DNA of 64,000 nucleotides from Marivirga salinae. Lineage in GTDB: Bacteria; Bacteroidota; Bacteroidia; Cytophagales; Cyclobacteriaceae. Positions 1-9,300 of this stretch are shown here, piece by piece. A program made the translations under genes and the position numbers. The notes under the pieces were generated by a model. The model was given only the letters and a program-made list of their open reading frames with translations, did no database searches and was not told where the DNA came from. Each line of letters starts with the position of its first letter. Position 1 is the stretch's first letter. Location: NCBI RefSeq assembly GCF_030503855.1, contig NZ_CP129971.1, positions 1,867,501 to 1,931,500 on the forward strand, read 5' to 3'.

Positions 1-588
1 CTCGTTTATGCTATAACCCGTATTTAGTGTAAACCTTATGCGCCCGAAATCATTAAATCGTTCATCGTATCCGAGATTTGCCATTAAATACCATTCAGGG
101 TTTAGCTGGTATTTGGAAGATAATTGAACCCTGAAAAAACTATTTCTTTGAAACCTGTCAGGGCTGTATGTGTTAAATCCATATTCTACCAATATGGCAG
201 TTTGAGGAATTAATTCTGATTCTTTAAGTAAATCTATTTTTGTACCAACTACGGCTGGCCCTGAATAACTTATCCAAAGAAATTCTGGGTTTGTCCCTGC
301 TTCTAATAATCTTTCACTTTGATAGGTTTGACCTAGTCGTAATTCCCAACCTTTTGTTAAACCGTATTTTATAAGAGTATTATTCCAATTGATCAATTGT
401 AGTTTGTCATTAAGATTTACTGTTTCACTTTCAAAAGAAAAACCAGCCTCTATTTGAAAATATCCTTTTGGAATAGTTTTAGGATAATCAGAAAATCCAG
501 GTCTATCGGTATTGATTTGAATGCTGTCCTCTTGGGCATGCGAATAAAATGCAGTACCCATTAAAATCAGAAAAAGGATATATCTCAT
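1..588 (-). CDS. Outer-membrane beta-barrel protein, MetA-pathway/transporter-like, 3' end missing
   Basis: An open frame of 196 codons runs from the ATG at 588 off the left edge, so the C-terminus is outside the window. The first ~19 residues (MRYILFLILMGTAFYSHAQ) form a signal peptide ending in AQ, a typical Bacteroidota cleavage context. The mature part begins with QINTDRPGFSD, the TDRP signature of the phenol-degradation MetA-like outer-membrane family (PF13557), followed by alternating strands such as GYFQIEAGFSFESE and GWELRLGQTYQSE, as in a barrel. Function and substrate are not known for this family in general. The gene is divergent from the TonB receptor at 736; whether they share regulation cannot be told. 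Family assignment is by motif recognition, not by search. Confidence 0.75.
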   Translation of the reverse strand, partial: MRYILFLILMGTAFYSHAQEDSIQINTDRPGFSDYPKTIPKGYFQIEAGFSFESETVNLNDKLQLINWNNTLIKYGLTKGWELRLGQTYQSERLLEAGTNPEFLWISYSGPAVVGTKIDLLKESELIPQTAILVEYGFNTYSPDRFQRNSFFRVQLSSKYQLNPEWYLMANLGYDERFNDFGRIRFTLNTGYSINE

Positions 589-668
589 TTGTGGAATATT
601 TTGACTGCAAGTTAATAAAATTTAATAATCCGTTTTTATTCTATTTTCGGTAAACCTTTTTATTATTA

Positions 669-699
669 TTTAGTAATCTAATTATAATTAATATATTTG
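669..699 (+). promoter_or_regulatory. Putative Bacteroidota promoter for the TonB receptor
   Basis: A TATATTTG box at 692-699 fits the -7 consensus TAnnTTTG of the Bacteroidota primary sigma factor. The -33 position has TTTA at 669-672, 19 nt upstream, a weak match to TTTG. Transcription would begin near 704, leaving a ~30-nt leader that contains the palindrome at 712-727. Confidence 0.45.
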
Positions 700-711
700 T
701 TGTAAAATAAA

Positions 712-727
712 TTTAGATTAATCTAAA
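712..727. promoter_or_regulatory. Perfect 16-bp palindrome, candidate operator
   Basis: TTTAGATTAATCTAAA equals its own reverse complement. It ends 8 nt before the ATG of the TonB receptor and lies downstream of the predicted promoter. Its layout resembles DtxR/IdeR/MntR-type metalloregulator boxes (TTAGG...CCTAA), though A replaces the usual G pair. Binding by such a repressor is inference. Confidence 0.5.
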
Positions 728-735
728 AATGATTT

Positions 736-2976
736 ATGTTGAGGTTATTATTTGTAGTAATTGTCTTTTTATCAAGTGTTTGTGTGTTGAGAGCACAAGT
801 GTTTAAAGCTGTCGTAAAAGATGAGAAAGGTGAGCCTTTGCCCTTTTCAACAGCTTATGACCATGATCTAGGCTATGGGGCAACAGCTGATGGGAACGGT
901 GAAATCATATTATCTATAAAACCTGAGTCTAAGGAGATATGGATTTCGCATGTGGGCTATCAAAAGAAGATAATTAATGTTGATAAAATAGATTTATCTC
1001 AATTCCATAAAATTCAGCTTTTACCGGATAAGTTAGGCTTAAATGAAGTGGTGGTAAGCGGTCAAATGCAAGCAAGAAGTTTGCGTAATTCTCCAGTGAA
1101 AGTGGAAGTTTTTAAAGCAGATTTCCTCAATGATTTTTCTCAAGGTTCTGGTAATTTGATGGAAAATATCTCCATGGTTAATGGAATTCAAGAAAATGTA
1201 GCTTGTGGGGTATGCTATACTAATGAAATCAGTATCAATGGTTTGGAAGGAGCTTATACATCACTTTTAATTAATGGAATTCCAATTTACGGCAATTTAG
1301 CTACTGTTTATGGACTTAATAGTATCCCAACTGATATGATGGAAAAGGTAGAAGTGGTTAGAGGTCCTGGTTCTACGCTTTATGGCTCTGAGGCAATGGC
1401 AGGAGTTATTAATATCATTACACCTCATGCAGAAAAGAATTCTGTAAACCTTAATTCCAGTATTTCACAATTGGGTGAATGGAAAGGAAATTTGATTTCT
1501 CAATACAAAGCCGAAAATTGGAAACACTTTTCAGGATTCCACTGGGATGTAGTCAATCAATTTGTAGATCAAAATAACGATTTATTTTCGGATGTTGTTT
1601 TAAGAGATCGTTTTTCGATATTCAATTTCTCTGAAAATGAGGAGAAAGAATTATCTATAGGTGGTAAATACTATTATGAAGATAGAAGAAATGGCGTTTT
1701 GGAATTTGTGAAGGACAGAAACTATAAACAGCTAAGAGGTAGTGATGAGGTGTACGGTGAAAGTATCTATACGCACAGATGGGAATTATTTGGGAGCAAG
1801 AAATTCGGCAAATCTCCTTTTAAATTACAGTTTTCCGCTAGCCAGCATTGGCAGGATAGTTTCTATGGAGACACTTTTTATGAAGCAGAGCAACATCAGG
1901 CTTTTGCAAATTTCATTTTTGAAAGTCAGTGGGGAAATCACAACTTTTTATCAGGGTTTAGTCAGCGTTTAAGTTACTATGATGATAATTCTCCAGCAAC
2001 AGAAAATGAGACTGGCAATAATCCTGATTTACAAATCATACCAGGAATATTTGTTCAAGATGAATGGAAAATCAATGAAGATTGGAAAGCCCTTTCAGGA
2101 GCGAGAATAGATTATTACGATAGGCACGGATTGATATTTTCTCCAAGATTAAATATTCAATATCAACTAAGCGAGTGGACAAATTTCCGATTTAATAGTG
2201 GTACTGGTTTTCGTATTGTCAATCTTTTTACCGAAGATCATGCTTTTGTTTCTGGACAAAGAGAATTACGGATTGAAGAAGATTTAAATCCTGAAAGATC
2301 CTTTAATGTAGGTTTAGGATTTCAGCATGTTTATACTTTCGGAAATCAGCAAGGAAGCCTTGAGTTGGATGGATTTTACACCTATTTCACCAATAAAATT
2401 ATTCCTGATTACGATACTCCTGGTTTTATTATTTACGAGAATTCCGAAGCTTATGCCTATACCAGAGGCTTGAGCGCAAACATCAATCACCAAGTTGGCG
2501 CTAATCTCTATTTGAATTTAGGCGCTCAATGGCAAAATGCTAGACAGGCAGAAAGTGATGAAAATGGTGTTTTAGAGGAGAATCCAATTATCTATTCTAG
2601 AGATTGGTTTGCTGTGGGTTCTGCAGAATATAGTTTTCCTTTAGGGATAAAATTGAATTATAGTTTTAATTGGAATGGGCCTACTGCCATGCCAGAGGTT
2701 TATGATGTAAATGCAATGGGTGAAATTATCAACTCCAGATCAGACTTTTCTCCTGAATTCACGCTCCATAATCTTAAAATCCGAAAGGAATTCAAAAGAT
2801 TAGAGGTTTTTGTCGGTGTTAGGAATATATTCGATAATGTTCAGCAAATATCACCGCTTAGCGGAACGCAGGACGAGACCACCCCTATCGGTTTTGGAGA
2901 ATATTTTGATACCGCTTACAATTATGGGAGTATGATGGGGCGAAATTTCTTTTTTGGGGTTGATTGGATGTTGTAA
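736..2976 (+). CDS. TonB-dependent outer-membrane receptor
   Basis: Protein of 746 residues. It has a signal peptide (residues 1-20, ending CVLRAQ), a carboxypeptidase-D-like regulatory domain (about 22-95, FKAVVKDEKGEPLPFSTAYD), a plug domain (about 100-235) with NGIPIYG and VEVVRGPGSTLYGSEAMAGVI, then a 22-strand-type barrel ending in an aromatic-rich C-terminus (FFFGVDWML). Energised by TonB-ExbBD, it should import a scarce ligand across the outer membrane. The plug contains a CGVC pair near residue 156, typical of one Bacteroidota subfamily and rare in siderophore receptors. The ligand is unknown; metal or metal-complex uptake is a guess from the palindromic operator candidate upstream. 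The ATG at 736 is chosen because the ATG at 729 is out of frame. It is separate from the TPP-controlled receptor at 37591-40059. Confidence 0.9.
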   Translation: MLRLLFVVIVFLSSVCVLRAQVFKAVVKDEKGEPLPFSTAYDHDLGYGATADGNGEIILSIKPESKEIWISHVGYQKKIINVDKIDLSQFHKIQLLPDKLGLNEVVVSGQMQARSLRNSPVKVEVFKADFLNDFSQGSGNLMENISMVNGIQENVACGVCYTNEISINGLEGAYTSLLINGIPIYGNLATVYGLNSIPTDMMEKVEVVRGPGSTLYGSEAMAGVINIITPHAEKNSVNLNSSISQLGEWKGNLISQYKAENWKHFSGFHWDVVNQFVDQNNDLFSDVVLRDRFSIFNFSENEEKELSIGGKYYYEDRRNGVLEFVKDRNYKQLRGSDEVYGESIYTHRWELFGSKKFGKSPFKLQFSASQHWQDSFYGDTFYEAEQHQAFANFIFESQWGNHNFLSGFSQRLSYYDDNSPATENETGNNPDLQIIPGIFVQDEWKINEDWKALSGARIDYYDRHGLIFSPRLNIQYQLSEWTNFRFNSGTGFRIVNLFTEDHAFVSGQRELRIEEDLNPERSFNVGLGFQHVYTFGNQQGSLELDGFYTYFTNKIIPDYDTPGFIIYENSEAYAYTRGLSANINHQVGANLYLNLGAQWQNARQAESDENGVLEENPIIYSRDWFAVGSAEYSFPLGIKLNYSFNWNGPTAMPEVYDVNAMGEIINSRSDFSPEFTLHNLKIRKEFKRLEVFVGVRNIFDNVQQISPLSGTQDETTPIGFGEYFDTAYNYGSMMGRNFFFGVDWML

Positions 2977-3325
2977 TAATCACTTCGGAAGTCACATTTA
3001 AAAAGTTTAAAAATACACATATAGAGTTACATTGTTGTATTCATAAATTGTATCTAAAACTCACTTTAAGTCTTGAAAATCTTTCAGATTTATATAAAAT
3101 TAATCTATTAATATTTATATTCCGAAAAGCCTCTAAATTATTGTAATATAAGTTTTTATAATTAAATGGTTGCCAAATTAAAGGCTGTCTCGACTACGGA
3201 AAATCTAGTTTTGTCGCTGTTATCGTAATTCTTGACGATTAAAGATAACTTACATATATTTTATTGGTTTATTTCAATATTATGATAGTATATTTGTTAT
3301 TAGCTTACATTGAAAAGGAACCATT
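2977..3325. other. Intergenic region upstream of the first giant gene
   Basis: AT-rich stretch without a convincing gene; a 60-codon frame at 2964-3146 overlaps the receptor's end and has no recognisable features. No clear terminator hairpin was seen after the receptor. The distal end carries the promoter candidate for the giant gene. Confidence 0.5.
3264..3296 (+). promoter_or_regulatory. Putative promoter of the 2980-residue protein gene
   Basis: TATATTTG at 3289-3296 is a full match to the TAnnTTTG -7 box. TTGG at 3264-3267 is the nearest -33-like element, with a spacer slightly longer than usual. The start codon is 30 nt downstream of the -7 box. Confidence 0.45.
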
Positions 3326-6300
3326 ATGAAGAGATTCTACACAATACTTACAGTTATTTCAATCAGTTTATTTTCCCCAATAATCGTATTCAGTCAAGCT
3401 GGTCCTGCAGGGGTTGATACTAATCTCCAACTTTGGTTGAGGGGAGATCGTGGGTTAGTATCCAGTGATGGTTCAGTAAGCGAATGGCAAGATCAGAGTG
3501 GTAATGCAAATGATTTCACCCAAGTTACAACTACAGGACAACCATCTGTTTTTCCATCTACCCCTGGGCTGAATGGATTGACTTCACTTGATTTTGATGG
3601 TAGTGATGACTTTCTTTCTGATGAGGATGGAGAGAATTATATCAATGGAAACTCTGCCTTTTCTTTATTTATAGTAATACAGTCAGATATTTCGGGCACT
3701 GATAATGGATTTCTTCGAACATCACCTAACAATAACAATGATGAATTTTTTTCCCTTAGATATGATGCTAGCGGTGCAAATGGTGGTGGGTCCAATGTTT
3801 TAAAAGCGGGTGTTAGTAATAGAAATGTAGAAACTTCATCTGGAAGACAAAGTACTGCTGCTCAATTTTTAGGACTTCAATGGCAAGCTGCAACAGATGC
3901 TGAAATATATATCAATGATTTGGAAGATTCTCCCGCCACAGCAGATAATGGCACTGCTTCTGCAACCTCTCCCATAAGTGGAGCGGATTTCGTTTATTTA
4001 GGAAATGGACCAAAGAATTTCTGGAATGGTAAGATTGCTGAAGTAATTTTTTTTACCAGAAAAATTGATCCTTTAGAAAGAATTCTTGTACAAAATTATC
4101 TTTCATCAAAATATAATATCGCATTCTCAACAGCTTCTAATGATAAATATAATGGTGACGAAGCAAGCCAAGGAGATTATGATTTCGGTGTTATTGGTTT
4201 AGCAAATGACGGAATTAATCCGAAGAGAAGCACTGCGCAAGCTGATGGGCTCAGTTTGACAGAAAACGGAACTACATTAAGCAATGGAGATTATATTTTT
4301 GCAGGCTACAAATTAGTGAATAATGTTGTTAACGATTCTGATTTGGGAGGTGTTACTGGATTACAGGCAAGGTGGTTTCGTGATTGGTATTTTGATATTA
4401 CTGATAGTGATAATAGCAGTAGAACAGATTTCACTTTCGATATTGAAGATGCAGGTTTTGTTACACAAGATCTTTCTTCTGCCTCAGCAGCAGATTACAT
4501 ACTATTATTTAGAAGTGGTACTTCAGGAAGTTGGACAGAGGTTTCAACAGCCTCTTCATTTAGTAATACGAATAATTCTATTACTTTCAATAATATCGAT
4601 CCTCAGGAAGGGTATTATACTTTAGGGACAAAAAATAATGAAACTAGCTCAATCGGTCCTAATCCGCCAGAAACTTGGTATAGCTATAAATCAGGTGACT
4701 GGGATGATCCTAACACATGGACATTAGATGGTTCAAATTCACCATTGTTGGTAAATCCAGGTAATAATATTCCTTCTACCGATGATAATGTGGTGATTAC
4801 CTTGGGTAAAACGGTAAACATTCAGGAAGGCGCTAATTCAGGTCAAAATAATATTTCGATAAATGGAATTGAAGTAATTGGCAGATTAAATCTAACATCT
4901 TCCACAGGGCATAACTTCACTACAATCAAAGGAAATGGTCGAATAAGAATGCAAGGAGATGTTTCGGGAATTGATAATTTTCCTGCTGGAGATGCCTCAT
5001 TATTTGCTGATGCCAATGCTGGTGGAACCTTGGAAATTTATGGTTCTGGGATTGACTTGACTACGGGAAGGACTTTCAATAATATCGATATTAATATGAG
5101 TACCTCAACAGACATTGTAACCTTACTCAGTGATTATACCTTAAATGGAAGCTTAACTATTAACCAGGGTGATTTTAGAATTAATAATACTAGTAGTACA
5201 ACTCGTCTGTCTTTACTAATCAAAGAAAATGTGTTGGTACAAAGTACAGCTTCTATAAGTGTCGGTACAGCCAATGCTTACGATGGGGGAGCTTCATATT
5301 ATGACAGATGGCACAAAATGGATGTACAAGGTGATTTTACCAATAATGGTAGTGTTCGCTTGACTAATCTTTCAATACCAGATTATGCAAATCCTGCAGC
5401 CAACGGTGCTGTAACTTTGTCTTTTTCAGCACTCAATAACAGCACATTTTTCTGTGGAGGCACTACAGATCTGTATAATTTAGTCTTGAATAAGGGCACT
5501 GATGATACTTATATATTAACTGTAAATGCTTCGGATAAAAGTCATTTCGGATTATTCGGTGTTAACAACAATGGTTTTGCTACAACTAATCCTACTGCAC
5601 TTTCCAATAAAGCACTCTGGTTAGCAAATGGAACACTTAGGTTAAAAGGTAAAACTCATATTCCTTCACTTACTGAAGGAGGAAATGATTTCCCGATAGG
5701 TGGTAGTGCTAGGCTCTGGTTAGATGATCCAGATGTCTTTGTTAGCGCTACTGCGAATGAAAGTAATAGCTGGACTGGTTTCTCTCACGGGGCTCCTATA
5801 ACAGTAAATAATGGAGGTGGTAATCAAGGACTTTATTTATATGGAAAATTGCAGGTGGATGCGGGTAAATTTTTATTAGGTGAGGCTGAAGCCATTAACT
5901 TTAGGGATGAAGCATCTGGTCAAATAATAGTAAATGGAGGTGAACTGGAAGCTACCCAAATTGCTATCAGTAGTTTTGCTACTACAGGAACTTATTCTTT
6001 TATCCAAAGTGGAGGTGTTGTTAGGATAAACGAAAGGTTTAGAGGTGGAGACAATAGTAGGTATAGCTTGCATTTAGCAGATCCAAATATGGTGGTAAAT
6101 TTAAGTGGAGGGGAAATTATTATACAGGATAGAACTAATTTAGGTGGTCTGACTATAGACAGCGATCCTAATAATATCTCAGTAACTGGTGGTTTGTTGA
6201 CAATAGATGATCGTAATGGTATAAATGAAATAATAACCATTAATTCTACAGCTCCTTTCTATAATTTTATATTAAAAGATCAAAACGTAACACTTGATAA

Positions 6301-9300
6301 TAATTTTACAATTATAAATGATTTCACCCTTAACAATAACATAAATGGTGATGCAGATATCTTTAATACATTAGATTTCAATGTCACGGTAGGAGGGGAT
6401 TTCGTGATCAATTCAGGCGCCACCTATAATAATGGAGCTAATAGTATTTTGACCATAAATGGGGGGAATGATGCAACAATTGAAATTAATACTGGAGCAA
6501 CACAATCAATTAGTAATCTTACCATAAATAAAGGGCCTCTCAATGACTTGGTTGTTACAAATGGTGCTGCTTCCGCTTTAAATATTCCAGGCAATTTCAG
6601 GCTTGAAAACGGTAATTTTCTTTTGAGTACTTTCAATACAGAAATTGCCGGTAATGTGTACTTAGCAGATACTGTTAGCAGTTTAACCGAGACTGGAAAA
6701 TTGATTCTTAATGGATCTGTTTTACAGACCATTACATCTGAACAAGGTGTTGTTCATAACTTGGACTTGGATAATAACGCAAATTTATCCTTGGCTGGCG
6801 GAGAACTCGTGATAAGAAAAACCCTTTCGCTTATTAATGGTGTATTGGATATTAATCAATATAGACTAAGGCTTGCAGGACCGGATGCTTCCATTTCTGT
6901 AACTAACCCCGGTACTACAAGAATGATTGAAACCTCAGGTTTATCTTCTGATAGAGGTGTAGCATTATATGCAGATGCGAATGAAATCATTACTTTTCCT
7001 TTTGGATCTGCTGGTAAATACACCCCAGCTGAAATTACCCTTAGCAATGTAACAGATGATGGTTATATTATTCTAAATCCCGTAAATAGCATTTTGCTCA
7101 CTCTAGAAGGTGGTAATGACAAAGCCCTAGAATATTATTGGAGACTTAGAAATGAAGGGTTTACAGATATTCCTAGCGGAACTATGATTTTTGATTATGA
7201 CGGTACTGATGATCAAAATGCTGGAAATTTAACACCTGGAAGAGTGGTAAATGTTACACGAGAACAGCTAGACGGAAACGTAGATAAAAATAATAATAGA
7301 ATAACGATTACAACTGCTTATACGCTGCTAGAAGGTGATTATACGGCTGCAAATAACAGTTTATTTAATGGAACTTTAAGAACTCTTTATGCAATTCAAA
7401 ATGGAGTTTGGCATGATCCTGATACCTGGTCTGAAGCCCAGGGAGGTTCTCCAATTAATAATACTAATCAATTGCCAGGTCCGGGAGATATAGTGGTAAT
7501 TGGAAGCACTACTGAAAACTTTTCTGTAGCCATAACAGACACTGATGCAAATGGGGATCCTATTGCTGCTTATGAGCCTATCAGTATTGCAAGACTTGCA
7601 ATTTTAAGATATTCCAATGCTGAAAGCTCTTTGGTAACAATTAAAGAAAATGGTGATGTCCATGATTTTGGTATCCTTACCAATATCGATCCTGACAATC
7701 CTGTTACAAGTAATCATTCAAGTAAAATTATATTAACAGGAAATACGCTTCCTGCCGGGGATTTGGGTGAGTTCTTAACAGCCCCAAATACAATTTGGAC
7801 TTATTCAAGAAGATTCCCAGGAACAAATACCACAATTATTGACCAAGATGATGTTAATCTCGGCAATACTGATTTTACAAGTTATACAGTAGGAAATACT
7901 ATCACTGAGTATCCGAATTTACAATTTGAATATTCAAATCTAACGGGTGGTCAGATTACATTACCTGATGTTGATATTACAGTAAATGGTGATATTCGTT
8001 TTTTCAAAGGCCCAAATAGGATATTGTTAAATTCAAGTGGGGTTGATGGTGATGTATTTGTCAAAAGGAATATTAATTTTAATAATGGAGCAGTTTATGT
8101 GCAATTTCCTTTCACAGGCGCTAATGAAAGGCTGCTGACAGTAGAAGGCGATATTAATTTTTTGGGAAACAACGCCAATCCGACTCGCTTCGAAGTAATT
8201 GATGGTGTAAGTACTTTAAATCATAAGCTACGATTGCAAGGTAATATTATAAATCCGGGAAATAACTCCAACTTTATTTTCTTCAGAGCAACTAATAAAG
8301 CAACTGTAGATTTGGAGTTTTTTGGTGCAGGCAATTCTTCATTTGATTTAATGCCTAATATACCTGCTTTAAACAGGATCATAATGGATAAAGGTATTGA
8401 TCAAAGCCTATCCACTACAATTTTCACCAATTTCACACTAGGGGGAGATGCTTCCGGAAGTTCAGATACCAAGCCGGTAGTGCTGGAAAATGGAACTTTG
8501 AATTTAAATAATGCTGCAATAAACATTGATTTAAATACAGGAGGTGATGATTTTCTTATACCTTCATCTGCAGGTTTAACATTAACACAAGGCCAGGCAA
8601 ATGTGGGAGGAAATGATACAGGAATCTTATTAAATGGAGGACTTCAAATTTCAGGTGGAACCTTAGATATGAATGATGGTACGAATAACGGTAATAACTA
8701 TATTGAGTATTCTCCAACGGGAAATGCATCATTAACCATTAATTCAGGAACTTTAACCGTAGGTTCTCAAATCAGGAGAAGTCTTATTACCAATACAGGT
8801 GTTTTAAATTACACTCAGACAGGAGGAACAGTACTGGTTGGAAACAATGCTGCTCCTGTAGCAAATAGAGGTGTTTTTGAAATAACGGGTGGTGTTGGTG
8901 ATTTCACTCACACAGCGGGGAGTTTTACGGTATTAAGGCAGAACAGTGCCAATCCTTCCGTTGCTGCGCTCATTTTAAATCCTGCTACCAGTAACTTGAC
9001 AGGATCAACGATTACTCTTGGAGATGTTGCTACACCTGCTTCACAAAATAATTTTGGTATCAATTCCAACATAGCTTTAAATGAACTTGTTATTAATGGA
9101 AATAATAATCCTACTATGAATTTGCAGGTAAGGCCTTTAACTATGAATGGTACCTTAACAGTAAATTCAGGAGCTACATTCGATGCTAATGGACGCAATT
9201 TGATCTTAAAAGGGGATTTTATGAATGAAGGGGCTTATTTAGGAACAAATAATACCACTTTTTTTAGCAATTTAACTGCAACGACCTATTCTGGCATTGG

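Noticed and set aside
2964-3146. 60-residue frame after the first TonB receptor
   Set aside because: It overlaps the receptor end in another frame and lacks any recognisable feature.
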